NCBI RefSeq assembly: GCF_026421305.1
Contig: NZ_JAPJBQ010000002.1
Coordinates: 849,375-913,374, forward strand
Length of the DNA: 64,000 bases
From: Dyella silvae
GTDB taxonomy: Bacteria; Pseudomonadota; Gammaproteobacteria; Xanthomonadales; Rhodanobacteraceae
Direction: 5' to 3'
The notes under the pieces are model-generated. The model had not been told where the DNA came from. It ran no database searches and was given only the letters and a program-made list of their open reading frames with translations. The position numbers and the translations under genes are program-made. This document shows, one piece after another, positions 8,892 to 16,972 of this stretch. Each line of letters starts with the position of its first letter. The stretch's first letter is position 1.

Positions 8892-8919
8892 CGTCATCCC
8901 AGCTTTCGCTGGGATGACG
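8892..8919. terminator. Perfect hairpin between convergent genes (terminator or dispersed repeat)
   Basis: A 12-bp perfect stem CGTCATCCCAGC/GCTGGGATGACG with a TTTC loop lies between the convergent stops at 8860 and 8943. The same GTCATCCC...GGGATGAC motif occurs at the edges of the long dispersed repeats near 25.7 and 55.2 kb, so this is probably a repeat that also serves as a bidirectional terminator. Confidence 0.7.
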
Positions 8920-8942
8920 GCAAAGGTAGAGGGCTGTTTCGC

Positions 8943-9221
8943 CTAGTCGCCTTTGAGAAACCCGATCTTGCGCTGCTTCGGCAGCTGCTTGATTTCCCAT
9001 TCCGCACGCGAAGCGGCGGCCCGGTCGGCATAAGGCCGGGCGCCGATCATGCGCAAAGGCGGATGGGATCGTGTGTAGCGCGCGCCTTTGCCAGCCACGT
9101 GCGCTTCATAACGTGCTTCAAGATCGTTGGTGATGCCGGCGTAGTAGGAGCCGTCTTTGCACTCGATCAAGTACAGCCACCAGGTATTTGGTTGTGTGGT
9201 GGGTTTTTCGCCGACAGTCAT
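8943..9221 (-). CDS. GIY-YIG nuclease superfamily protein (YhbQ/UPF0213-like)
   Basis: A 92-residue single-domain protein of the GIY-YIG endonuclease superfamily. The core motif is seen as WWLYLIECKDGSYYAGITND (residues 14-33), followed by LEARYEAHVAGKGARYTRSH with the catalytic-type Arg, and a Glu in SRAEWEIKQLPKQRK. The size is normal for the YhbQ-like UPF0213 subgroup, some members of which have DNA-repair-type nuclease activity. It starts at ATG 9221, and the next gene upstream on the strand ends at 9255, so the two could be cotranscribed. Confidence 0.92.
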   Translation of the reverse strand: MTVGEKPTTQPNTWWLYLIECKDGSYYAGITNDLEARYEAHVAGKGARYTRSHPPLRMIGARPYADRAAASRAEWEIKQLPKQRKIGFLKGD

Positions 9222-9254
9222 GGGTACGCGATGGGTGGTGCACTCGCCTGAAGT

Positions 9255-9719
9255 TTAGCGTGTGGCGGCTGCCAGCTTCGACTTGGCGAAAAAAGCCACA
9301 ATCCAGCCGAACAGCAACATGGCCGCCAGGTTGGCGACAAAGCTGAAGACGCTGAAATGCGGGGTGGCATGCAACGCGGAAAGCGGCACCACCACATAGT
9401 TCATGACGAAGAACACCACGACGCCATAAGCCACACCCCAAACCGGCCAACGCCGGTTGGCCGCGATGTGGCGGCGCGTGATCAGCACAAACACGGCTGC
9501 AATGATGAGCGACATAATCCATTGCAGCAGCATGCCGAGCGCGGCATTGGAAAAGCCGCCGGCCAGCGATGCTTTGCCAAGTACGCCACCGGCGACGTAT
9601 TTGAGAATGACCACCGGGCTGTAGCCGCTGATAAGCGAAGCCGCGCCGATATCCAACGTACCGGCGACAAGGCCGCCCCAGAGCGTGGCGGCCAGAGCAG
9701 GGTGACGCGATCCAGACAT
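9255..9719 (-). CDS. Small integral membrane protein, unknown
   Basis: A 154-residue protein with about four hydrophobic segments: TLWGGLVAGTLDIGAASLI near the N-terminus, LLQWIMSLIIAAVFVLI, VWGVAYGVVVFFVMNYVVV and FSFVANLAAMLLFGWIVAFF near the C-terminus. It ends with a basic cytosolic tail (AKSKLAAATR). No catalytic motif is visible. The start at 9719 has GGAG 6 bp upstream; an ATG at 9803 would add a non-hydrophobic, Ser/Pro-rich leader without a ribosome-binding site. It lies 33 bp upstream of the GIY-YIG gene on the same strand. I cannot assign a function. Confidence 0.8.
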   Translation of the reverse strand: MSGSRHPALAATLWGGLVAGTLDIGAASLISGYSPVVILKYVAGGVLGKASLAGGFSNAALGMLLQWIMSLIIAAVFVLITRRHIAANRRWPVWGVAYGVVVFFVMNYVVVPLSALHATPHFSVFSFVANLAAMLLFGWIVAFFAKSKLAAATR

Positions 9720-9819
9720 GACGTTCTCCGAAGGTACGCAGTGGTCCAGCAGGGAGGAACTCGGCCGCGCCACTCTAATGGCAGGCATGGCCGCAGGCGA
9801 CATGACTTCCCGCAGGGTG

Positions 9820-11268
9820 TCAGGCGTTCATCATCGCGTCGGCGGCGAACACGCCGGAAAACATGGACGTGGAGACGCCAAAACCGGGGTAGGTGGTTTG
9901 CCCCGCCAGGTACAGGCCTTCGATCGGCGTTCGGTGCGGAAACTGTTGATCTGGCCGGGCAGCGGGCGAAAGGCCGTAAACAGCGCCTCGGTAAAGATGC
10001 CACTCGTTGGCGTAGTCACGCGGGCTGATCAGTCGCGTGGTGGCGATATCCAGTGGCTGGTGCCTGCCCAGTGCGGCAATGCTGGCGTCTGCCAGGTCGG
10101 AGGTAGCCTGTTCGGTCCAGGCCTCCATGGGCATGTTCTCATCCACGGCGGCGAACATCTCCACGATGCTGCCGCCCGGCGGCGCCAGTTCAGGCATAGG
10201 CAGGGTGGGCACGGTGTAGTTGAACCAGTGGACGCCTTGCGGTTGCGAGGTAAGAAACAGCTGCTGCTCTTCCATCATGGGGATGTGATTGACCGAGTGC
10301 GCCGGCGGCAGCACGCGATTGCGCAAGCCGAGCTGTATGCCGAGCGTGCGCTGCGATAGCGGTGCACGCTGCACGCGTCGCTGCAAGGTGCCGGGAACGA
10401 GCGAGGGATCCACCAGCTGCGTGAAGGTGGTCATGCCGCTGGCGGTGGAGATCACCGCGTCGGCCGCGATGACTTCGCCACTATTGAGCGACAACCCCCG
10501 CACACGCCCGCCGTCGATGCGAATACGCGATACCCCTGCGCCTGTGCGAACTTCGCCGCCGAGGCGTCGGAACGTGCTCTCCAGCACGTCGCTGATCGCG
10601 CCCATGCCACCCACTGGCAGGTGCAGCCCATCCTGCAGCATCGACACCAGGCCGATGATCAGGAAGATCGGCGTGCGCTCGGCGGGCAGGCCGGTATACA
10701 GCGTCACGGCGGCGAGCGCGGCGCGCGCTTGTGGATCGCTGAAACTGCGGCGGAGCTCAGTGGCCAGCGTGCCATGCAGCTTGGGCAAATGGCGCCACGC
10801 CTTGATCAGAACACGCGAAAGCGACATCGGTTGCGTGAGCAGATCATTCGCGAAGATGTTGAGCAGCGGATTCCACCGATTGACGCATCGTTCGATTTCA
10901 TCTTGCAGTGTCGCCGTGCGTGCTTCGCCGTTCTTGCCTTCGATGCGCACATGATGGCGATCACGGAGCGTGATCAGCGTATCGTCCGGCAACAGCGAGG
11001 CCTGTGGTGTCGCAATGCGGCGTAGCGGCAACGTCGTGGCGCGGTCGATACCCAGACGCGCAAAGGCATGGTCCAGCAGCTCGGGAACGGCGAGAAACAT
11101 GGCGCCGTTGTTGAAGCGGTATCCATCGATCAGGGTGGTGGAACAGCAGCCGCCTAACGTATCGCGGGTTTCAAACAGGCTTACTCGCACGCCCTGGCTG
11201 ATCAGCCGAATGCCGGCAGCAAGCCCGGCAACACCGCCGCCGATAATGGCGACATGCTTGGGTTTCAT
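9820..11268 (-). CDS. Phytoene desaturase-like FAD-dependent oxidoreductase (CrtI family)
   Basis: A 482-residue flavoprotein related to phytoene desaturase and other CrtI/CrtO-type isoprenoid dehydrogenases. The dinucleotide-binding motif VAIIGGGVAGLAAGIRL is at residues 6-22, with LFETRDTLGGCC after the second strand, a central GVSRIRIDGGRVRGLSLNSG flavin-domain segment, and the family C-terminal signature LYLAGQTTYPGFGVSTSMFS. No carotenoid synthase or cyclase gene is nearby, so the substrate is open. The start at 11268 has GGAGAG upstream. It is divergent from the 2H phosphoesterase at 11374, with about 100 bp between. Confidence 0.9.
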   Translation of the reverse strand: MKPKHVAIIGGGVAGLAAGIRLISQGVRVSLFETRDTLGGCCSTTLIDGYRFNNGAMFLAVPELLDHAFARLGIDRATTLPLRRIATPQASLLPDDTLITLRDRHHVRIEGKNGEARTATLQDEIERCVNRWNPLLNIFANDLLTQPMSLSRVLIKAWRHLPKLHGTLATELRRSFSDPQARAALAAVTLYTGLPAERTPIFLIIGLVSMLQDGLHLPVGGMGAISDVLESTFRRLGGEVRTGAGVSRIRIDGGRVRGLSLNSGEVIAADAVISTASGMTTFTQLVDPSLVPGTLQRRVQRAPLSQRTLGIQLGLRNRVLPPAHSVNHIPMMEEQQLFLTSQPQGVHWFNYTVPTLPMPELAPPGGSIVEMFAAVDENMPMEAWTEQATSDLADASIAALGRHQPLDIATTRLISPRDYANEWHLYRGAVYGLSPAARPDQQFPHRTPIEGLYLAGQTTYPGFGVSTSMFSGVFAADAMMNA

Positions 11269-11373
11269 CCATGCTCTCCGTGGGGTGGGGCGGCCACACC
11301 TTAATGCAACCAAGGTGACGATCGTTATCACATGGATCGCCGATGGACCGCCGGTGCCGGTACCATCGCAGGC

Positions 11374-12024
11374 ATGCGCTTTTCAGACCTGCATGCTGGC
11401 CCTGCCGAAACACTGGTAGCAGAGCTTCGCGATTATCCCGAATGGCATCGGGGGCGCGAGCGCTATGGTGTGTGGATGGTGCCGGTCGATGATGCGGCTC
11501 TGCTGAGCTATATCGGCGACGTGCGCCGGCAACTGGCGGATCTGCTTCATCCTGATGGGCAGAGGCAACCGCATCTTACGGTGTTCGTTTGCGGCTTTCA
11601 CGAACCGCAACGTGTGGCTGACGATGATTTTCCCCCGGAGCGATTGCAGCAACAGCTTGCGTTGCTGAAGAGCGGCACCGGTGCGCCCTGTTCGTTGCCG
11701 TTGGCGTCACCAGACAGTTTTGCCAGTGCAGCGTTCATTCCCGTCGGCGATCCGCAAGGCAGGCTGGCGCATTGGCGGCGGCTGTTGGGACAAGCCAGTG
11801 AGGAGGTGCGCCCATCGGCCTACATCCCCCACATCACGCTGGGTTTGTATCGCCGCAGGGTCGATGCGCAAGTGATTCGGGAGAGGCTTGGCGGCATCGA
11901 CGCACCTGCCATGCCGATGGCGATAACGCAGCTGCATTACGCAACTTACGATACACGCAGCCAGTTTGGCCCTTTACACAGTCACCATCGTCTACCACTA
12001 AGTGCGCGAGCGGTATTGCGTTAA
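11374..12024 (+). CDS. 2'-5' RNA ligase family protein (2H phosphoesterase), copy 1
   Basis: A 216-residue protein with the two H-x-T motifs that define 2H phosphoesterases: PHLTVFVCGFHE near residue 68 and PHITLGLYRRR near residue 151. Members hydrolyse 2',3'-cyclic phosphates or ligate RNA ends; which applies here cannot be told. It is divergent from classical ThpR and from the second 2H gene at 12687. ATG 11374 (MRFSDLHAG) is preferred; an ATG at 11332 in the same frame would add 14 residues, and the ribosome-binding site at either is weak. The small membrane-protein gene at 12047-12544 lies on the opposite strand between the two 2H genes. Confidence 0.82.
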   Translation: MRFSDLHAGPAETLVAELRDYPEWHRGRERYGVWMVPVDDAALLSYIGDVRRQLADLLHPDGQRQPHLTVFVCGFHEPQRVADDDFPPERLQQQLALLKSGTGAPCSLPLASPDSFASAAFIPVGDPQGRLAHWRRLLGQASEEVRPSAYIPHITLGLYRRRVDAQVIRERLGGIDAPAMPMAITQLHYATYDTRSQFGPLHSHHRLPLSARAVLR

Positions 12025-12046
12025 GCCGGACGGCCTTTCAACACGA

Positions 12047-12544
12047 TTACGTCAGCATCGTATGCGCGCGGAAGGGCAGGTGTATCGCGCCGGCCTCTTC
12101 GATGGCGGGCTCGGCGATAGACAAGAGCTCGCGATCGCCATCGATGACCACCAGAATATGGCCGGAATCGATCTCGCCCTTGAAGCGGCGATGGACCACA
12201 TCAGGCACTTCGGAGCCGACCAGCGCGCCAGTCCAGCCTCCGATGGCTGCTGCGGCCAGCGCCATCGCGCCCGCGCCTGTCAGGGTGACGCCCAGCGGTG
12301 GAATGGCGGCGGCGACTAGTCCCAGCACCACGCCGGTGCCGCCAGCGCAGGCCATGCCGCGCACGGCAGCCGGATAGAAATCGGTGCAACCCGTCATCAA
12401 GTGATCAGGAATCTGGTCATGCTCGATGTCCTCCCGGGCGACCAGGGCGATGTCGTCGTCGGGGATGCCTGCTTGCAGCGCAGCGTCCATGGCTGCACGC
12501 GCGGAATCGAGGTCGTTGGTGCTGAAGACGCTGCGGATTTTCAT
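12047..12544 (-). CDS. Hypothetical membrane-associated protein with Gly/Ala-rich hydrophobic core
   Basis: A 165-residue protein. The first 50 residues look like a small ferredoxin-like or ACT-like domain (MKIRSVFSTNDLDSARAAMD, then AGIPDDDIALVARED). A Gly/Ala-rich hydrophobic stretch (GMACAGGTGVVLGLVAAAIP and GAGAMALAAAAIGGWTGALV, about residues 64-112) could form two membrane helices or a glycine zipper. A terminal segment, DSGHILVVIDGD, follows. The layout recalls DUF1269/general-stress-protein-like proteins, but I am not sure. AGGAGGGATTC immediately before ATG 12544 is a very strong ribosome-binding site. Confidence 0.72.
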   Translation of the reverse strand: MKIRSVFSTNDLDSARAAMDAALQAGIPDDDIALVAREDIEHDQIPDHLMTGCTDFYPAAVRGMACAGGTGVVLGLVAAAIPPLGVTLTGAGAMALAAAAIGGWTGALVGSEVPDVVHRRFKGEIDSGHILVVIDGDRELLSIAEPAIEEAGAIHLPFRAHTMLT

Positions 12545-12686
12545 GAATCCCTCCTGCCAATGCAACACGCGGTGCGCGCTTGCGGAATGCATGGTGGCGC
12601 GACGGTGAATACGATAAAGGCGCCATGTGGTTCATGCGGATACCTCAAGAGGCATTTGCGGTAGGCTCTAACGCCTTTCCTTCGAT

Positions 12687-13307
12687 ATGTCGTGCATGAG
12701 TTTCCGTCGTTCCCCGTCGCCCGATATACAACCTGACTTGCTGGGAGGCGGGTCGGGCGCGCCTGCCGAGATCCATCGGTTGTTTTTCGCCTTGCTGCCG
12801 GGCGAACCCGTGCGGCGGCAGATCGAAACGGTGGCCGCCGGCGTAGCGGTGGCGCAGCATCTGCGTGCACGCATGATTCGCCCGTCGCGCTATCACGCCA
12901 CACTGCATTTTCTTGGCGACCACCCGATGCTGCGCAACGACATCGTGCAGGCGGCTGTCGGCGCGGCTCGCAAAGTCCGTTGCGCGCCGTTCGATCTGGT
13001 GCTGGACAGCGCTTCGGGTTTTCATGGCCGCGAGCCGCCCTGCGTATTGCGTTGCTCGCAGGTGCCGGCGGAACTGACCGGCCTGTGGCAGGACTTGCGG
13101 CAGGCGTTGGCGCTGGCCGGGCAGGGCGTGCATCTCTCCCGCACCTTTACGCCGCACGTCACGTTTGCCTATAGCCGTGGTGCACCGCCGCAGGAGATGG
13201 CCGTCGAACCCATCACGTGGCGGGTAGATGGTTTTGCATTGCTGCATAGCGTGGTGGGCGGCGGTGACTATCGCATGCTCGACGCATGGCGTTTTGCGCC
13301 GGCCTGA
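12687..13307 (+). CDS. thpR: RNA 2',3'-cyclic phosphodiesterase, ThpR/LigT type
   Basis: A 206-residue 2H phosphoesterase of the ThpR (LigT) family, which opens 2',3'-cyclic phosphate ends on RNA. HRLFFALLPGEPVRRQI near residue 30 is the family N-terminal strand-helix unit. The catalytic motifs are YHATLHFLGD (about residue 69) and PHVTFAYSRG (about residue 152), correctly spaced for the bilobed fold. The product begins with about 28 extra residues rich in Ser, Pro and Gly. The start is uncertain: ATGs at 12687 and 12696 are both possible, and no strong ribosome-binding site is seen. Confidence 0.88.
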   Translation: MSCMSFRRSPSPDIQPDLLGGGSGAPAEIHRLFFALLPGEPVRRQIETVAAGVAVAQHLRARMIRPSRYHATLHFLGDHPMLRNDIVQAAVGAARKVRCAPFDLVLDSASGFHGREPPCVLRCSQVPAELTGLWQDLRQALALAGQGVHLSRTFTPHVTFAYSRGAPPQEMAVEPITWRVDGFALLHSVVGGGDYRMLDAWRFAPA

Positions 13308-13426
13308 CCTGCCGTGCCTGGCCGTATGGCCGTCCACCTCGCAAGAAATATCTTGAAGTGGGTGGTGCCATGGTGGCCGGTATAAGGACATACTCACGGC
13401 TCCTTCCGACGCCGCCGAGACGTTAC

Positions 13427-14824
13427 ATGTTCAAACCCCTGTGTGCTTCGTTGCTGACCTTCGCGGTGGCGCTTCCCGCCACGGCTGCCTCGCTGGATGC
13501 TCATCAAGCGCAGGCTCGCGATATTTTCAGCCACTTGATCGCGTTCAAGACCGAAATCGGGCAGGGGCAGGTACCGGTCATGGCCAGGTACCTGGCCGAT
13601 CAGTTCCGCGCGGCGGGCTTTCCGGATGAAGACATTCACATTGTGCCGCATGGCGAAACGGCGGCGATGGTGGTGCGCTATCGCGGCAATGGCACCGGAG
13701 GCAAGCCGATTGCGCTGATGGCGCATATGGACGTGGTGACGGCCAAGCCGGAGGACTGGCAGCGCGATCCGTTCAAGCTGATCGAGGAGAACGGTTATTT
13801 CTACGGGCGCGGCACGGAAGACATCAAGAGTGGCGTCACGGTGCTGGCCGCCAACTTTATACGGCTGAAGAAGGAAGGTTTCGTACCCACGCGCGATCTC
13901 ATCATTGTCTACACCGGCGACGAGGAAACCTCGCAGGACACGATGGAAGATCTGGTCAAGAACCATCGCGACCTGGTGGATGTGGAGTACGCGCTCAATA
14001 CCGACGCCGGTGGCGGCGAATTGAGCGAGGCAGGCAAGCCACTGGTGTTTGGCGTGCAGACGGCGGAGAAGGCTTATGCCAGCTTCGAATTGACTACGCG
14101 CAACCCCGGCGGCCACAGCTCGCTGCCGCGGGCCGATAACGCCATCTACGAGCTGGCCGATGCATTGAAGAAGGTGCAGGCCTATCAGTTCCCGGTGATG
14201 TGGAACGACACCACCATCGCCTCGTTCAAGGCGCTGGGCGAGAAGCGACAGGACAAGGTGGGCGAAGCCATGCGCGCGTTCGCCAAAGATCCACATGACG
14301 CTGAGGCGGCTGGCGTGCTCGCCGCCGAGCCGTCCGAAGTGGGCAAGACGCGCACCACATGCGTGGCGACGTTGTTGCGTGGTGGTCACGCCGACAACGC
14401 GTTGCCGCAGTCGGCCACGGCCACCATCAACTGTCGCGTTTTCCCGGGCGTTGCCATCGATACCGTGCGCAAGTCGTTGCAGGATGCGGTGGGCCCGAAG
14501 GTGGAGGTGATGCTGGTTGGCAAAGCCATCGCCAGCGATGCCTCCCCGTTGCGCCCTGACGTGATGGCGGCAGTGACCAAGGCGGTGCATTCGATTCGGC
14601 CGGGCGTGGCGATCACGCCCGAGCAGGAGTCGGGTGCGACGGATGGACTCTATTTCCGTGCCGCCGGTATTCCCACGTATGGCGTGAACGGCATGTTCAT
14701 GAAGAACAGCGATGACTTTGCGCACGGCCTCAACGAGCGCGTTCCAGTCAAAGGGTTCTATGACGACGTGGCTTACTGGTACGTCTTGCTGAAGACGCTG
14801 GCGGGTCCGGCGCCGGCGAAGTAA
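13427..14824 (+). CDS. M20/M25/M40 family metallo-hydrolase, exported
   Basis: A 465-residue exported zinc peptidase of the M20 family. A signal peptide (MFKPLCASLLTFAVALPATAA) precedes the catalytic domain. Metal and catalytic residues are visible: H100 and D102 in LMAHMDVV, D132 in GRGTEDIKSG, E166/E167 in TGDEETSQ, D193 in LNTDAGG and a C-terminal His in DDFAHGLNERV. The central RNPGGHSS segment starts the dimerisation (lid) domain. It probably acts as a periplasmic dipeptidase or carboxypeptidase. ATG 13427 is chosen because the signal peptide starts there; longer frames upstream lack a signal. It is the first of five co-directional genes. Confidence 0.92.
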   Translation: MFKPLCASLLTFAVALPATAASLDAHQAQARDIFSHLIAFKTEIGQGQVPVMARYLADQFRAAGFPDEDIHIVPHGETAAMVVRYRGNGTGGKPIALMAHMDVVTAKPEDWQRDPFKLIEENGYFYGRGTEDIKSGVTVLAANFIRLKKEGFVPTRDLIIVYTGDEETSQDTMEDLVKNHRDLVDVEYALNTDAGGGELSEAGKPLVFGVQTAEKAYASFELTTRNPGGHSSLPRADNAIYELADALKKVQAYQFPVMWNDTTIASFKALGEKRQDKVGEAMRAFAKDPHDAEAAGVLAAEPSEVGKTRTTCVATLLRGGHADNALPQSATATINCRVFPGVAIDTVRKSLQDAVGPKVEVMLVGKAIASDASPLRPDVMAAVTKAVHSIRPGVAITPEQESGATDGLYFRAAGIPTYGVNGMFMKNSDDFAHGLNERVPVKGFYDDVAYWYVLLKTLAGPAPAK

Positions 14825-14886
14825 GTCGGCCCGCGAGCCAGTTCACGCTTCCGTGATGTGCCGGAACTCCTGATGCGGTTTATCCT

Positions 14887-14912
14887 GTGGGGGCGCAGAA
14901 TGGCGCCCCCAC
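14887..14912 (+). terminator. GC hairpin downstream of the M20 gene
   Basis: A perfect 10-bp stem GTGGGGGCGC/GCGCCCCCAC with the loop AGAATG lies 60 bp past the M20 stop and 20 bp before the next start. There is no T-run, so it may be a weak terminator, an RNA-stability hairpin or part of the next gene's leader. A hairpin of the same design lies at 15733-15756. Confidence 0.45.
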
Positions 14913-14932
14913 CTCTGATCACGGAGTTCGTT

Positions 14933-15700
14933 ATGCGTCCGACCGTTCTTGCAGTGCTGGTAGCCCTTGCTTTCCCTGTCACCTCGGCGCTGGCGACGCC
15001 GCCCGCGCCATCGGACATTCCCGCGTATGTCACCGCGGCCATCAACGACCCTGCCCGTAAGGACGACACCGCCGACGACGAGCGCCGCAAGGTTGGCGAA
15101 CTGATGACGTTTGCTCAGGTGAAGCCAGGCCAGGCCGTGGTGGATCTGATTCCCGGCAGTGGCTACTTCACCCGCGTGTTCAGCGCTGTGGTGGGCCCCA
15201 AGGGGCACGTGTATGCGGTGTGGCCCAACGAATATGCGAAGGAATCGAAAACGGATGTGCAGGCGTCCAAGGCGCTGGTAGCCCAGCCGCACTACGCCAA
15301 CGTGGGAGTTTTGATGGGCCCCGCGGCGACGTTCAAGACGCCGGAGAAGGTGGATCTGGTGTTCACCTCGCAGAACTACCACGACTACCCCGACAAGTTC
15401 ATGGGCAAGGTCGATCCGGTGGCCTTCGATAAGCAGGTGTTCGACTCGCTCAAGCCGGGCGGCCTGTTCGTGGTGATCGATCATGCGGCGGAAGCGGGCT
15501 CGGGCATGCGTGATACCGACACGCTGCATCGCATCGACCCGGCCATTGTGAAGAAGCAGGTAGAATCGGTGGGCTTCGTGTTCGATGGCGAGAGCGACGT
15601 GCTGCGCAATCCGGCCGATCCCCACAACATCAAGGTATTCGACAAGTCGATTCGTGGTCATACCGACCAGTTCGTCTATCGTTTCCGTAAGCCTGGTTAA
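14933..15700 (+). CDS. Exported class I methyltransferase-like protein (COG4798-like), second paralogue
   Basis: A 255-residue protein with a signal peptide (MRPTVLAVLVALAFPVTSALA) and a class I methyltransferase fold. The SAM-motif-like segment VVDLIPGSGYFTRVF is at residues 69-83, LVFTSQNYHDYPDKF is near residue 143, and the strand SLKPGGLFVVIDH follows. It shares organisation with the gene at 1455-2264, including the signal peptide and a conserved His/Asp-rich end. Methyl transfer outside the cytosol would need SAM there, so the enzyme may use the fold differently; that is inference. CGGAG 6 bp before ATG 14933 supports the start. Confidence 0.87.
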   Translation: MRPTVLAVLVALAFPVTSALATPPAPSDIPAYVTAAINDPARKDDTADDERRKVGELMTFAQVKPGQAVVDLIPGSGYFTRVFSAVVGPKGHVYAVWPNEYAKESKTDVQASKALVAQPHYANVGVLMGPAATFKTPEKVDLVFTSQNYHDYPDKFMGKVDPVAFDKQVFDSLKPGGLFVVIDHAAEAGSGMRDTDTLHRIDPAIVKKQVESVGFVFDGESDVLRNPADPHNIKVFDKSIRGHTDQFVYRFRKPG

Positions 15701-15704
15701 TGGT

Positions 15705-15917
15705 TTGACTGATACACAACATCCTCAAGTAGTGGAGGGCGCAACTGCGCCCTCCAACGATCCGCCGCCGACGCCACCGCAACGCCCCGACGACGAAGAC
15801 TGTTGCGGTCAGGGCTGCGTGCCGTGCATCTTCGATCTCTACGACGAAGCCATGGGGCGCTACCGCGAAGAGCTGGCGGCTTGGAAAGAGCGGCATCCGG
15901 GCGAATCACCCACGTAA
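15705..15917 (+). CDS. Oxidoreductase-like domain (OXDD, PF09791) small protein
   Basis: A roughly 60-70 residue protein defined by a Pro-rich segment (PPPTPPQRPDDED), then CCGQGCVPCIFDLYDEAMGR and a helical end (YREELAAWKERHPGESPT). This CC-G-C-x-x-C-x-x-D-x-Y pattern is the signature of the oxidoreductase-like N-terminal domain, found alone in bacteria and in some mitochondrial proteins; a metal-binding role is plausible but unproven. No in-frame ATG precedes the motif. TTG 15705 (used here) or GTG 15732 must serve as start. The gene follows the methyltransferase-like gene by 4 bp, so translational coupling could explain a weak start. Confidence 0.75.
   Translation: MTDTQHPQVVEGATAPSNDPPPTPPQRPDDEDCCGQGCVPCIFDLYDEAMGRYREELAAWKERHPGESPT
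15733..15756 (+). other. Hairpin inside the 5' end of the OXDD gene
   Basis: A perfect 10-bp stem TGGAGGGCGC/GCGCCCTCCA with an AACT loop sits 33 bp after the methyltransferase-like stop and directly after the possible GTG start at 15732. It could end transcripts of the upstream gene or limit translation of the small OXDD gene. Confidence 0.5.
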
Positions 15918-15934
15918 CCGCGCACATCGTCCCT

Positions 15935-15959
15935 TGTGGAAGCGCACCCTGTGCGCGAT
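15935..15959 (+). repeat. Degenerate REP-like sequence
   Basis: TGTGGAAGCGCACCCTGTGCGCGAT resembles the clearer TGTAGGAGCGC...GTGCGCGAT repeats at 23049 and 61161, with a GCGCAC/GTGCGC stem. It lies just past the OXDD stop, in the gap before the creatininase gene. Confidence 0.5.
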
Positions 15960-16108
15960 CGCGGATTAACGACATCCCTCGTCAGCCGGTTGTCGCGCAC
16001 GGTGAAAACTGAATGGCAAGGCAGCATCGTGGCCTGACAGGCGCGCGCAGGGTGTGCTTGCACAGGAGAGGGTTTTACAATCGGCGCCTGGTTTTTCAGG
16101 ACGAACCC

Positions 16109-16924
16109 ATGTCTTTCCCGTCGTTGCGAGCCCTGCTGTGCGGACTGGTGCTGCTAAGCGCTCACACCGCTGTCCTTGCGCAAGCGCCGCGCACCGTGCT
16201 CCTGGAAAACCTCACCTGGACCGAAATCCGCGATCAGGTGCAGGCCGGCAAAACCACCATCATCATTCCCATCGGCGGCACCGAGCAGAGCGGCCCGGGC
16301 ATCGCCGTGGGCAAGCACAATGCGCGCGTGGCTTATCTCTCGCAGAAGATCGCCGAGCGACTGGGCACGGCGCTGGTGGCCCCCGTGGTGGCCTATGTGC
16401 CCGAGGGCGGCACCGCGCCCCCGACGTCGCACATGCGTTTCCCCGGCACCATCACCCTGCCTGACGCGGTGTTCGAGCAGATGCTGGAATCGGCGGCGCA
16501 GAGCTTCGCCGTCCATGGTTTCCGCAACATCGTGTTCCTGGGCGATCACGGTGGCTATCAGAAAGATCTCGAGCAGGTAGCGGCGCGCTTGAACAAAGCA
16601 TGGGCTGGCAAAGCCAAGGCCATTGTGCCGCCCGAGTACTACGCCAGTTCGTCCGAAGGCTTCGCGCAGCAATTGCGCCAGAAGGGCTTCAAGGATGACG
16701 AGATCGGCACCCACGCCGGGCTGGCCGATACCTCGCTGCAACTGGCGGTGGCGCCGCAAATGGTGCGGCTCGACTCATTGCAGCACGGTCCCAGGCTGGG
16801 GCAGGCCGATGGCGTATACGGCGGCGACCCGCGCCGCGCCTCGGCTGAACTCGGTCAAATGGGTATCGATGCTATTGTGTTACATACCGTTGACGCCCTG
16901 AAGAAAGATACTCAGGGCCGCTGA
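16109..16924 (+). CDS. Creatininase family protein, exported
   Basis: A 271-residue protein with a signal peptide (MSFPSLRALLCGLVLLSAHTAVLAQ) followed by a creatininase-fold amidohydrolase domain. Visible family motifs are IIIPIGGTEQSGPGIAVGKH (first metal ligands, near residues 50-70), PTSHMRFPGTITL, NIVFLGDHGGYQ (Asp/His ligand pair) and GTHAGLADTS. Classical creatininases and mycofactocin-type relatives are cytosolic, so export is noteworthy; the substrate is unknown. AGGACG upstream supports ATG 16109. The beta-propeller gene follows 48 bp downstream, and both probably belong to one transcript ending at 18204. Confidence 0.9.
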   Translation: MSFPSLRALLCGLVLLSAHTAVLAQAPRTVLLENLTWTEIRDQVQAGKTTIIIPIGGTEQSGPGIAVGKHNARVAYLSQKIAERLGTALVAPVVAYVPEGGTAPPTSHMRFPGTITLPDAVFEQMLESAAQSFAVHGFRNIVFLGDHGGYQKDLEQVAARLNKAWAGKAKAIVPPEYYASSSEGFAQQLRQKGFKDDEIGTHAGLADTSLQLAVAPQMVRLDSLQHGPRLGQADGVYGGDPRRASAELGQMGIDAIVLHTVDALKKDTQGR

Positions 16925-16972
16925 TGCCCCACTCGGGGTCCCCCTGGACTTCCACCCATAAGTTGTCTGCCC

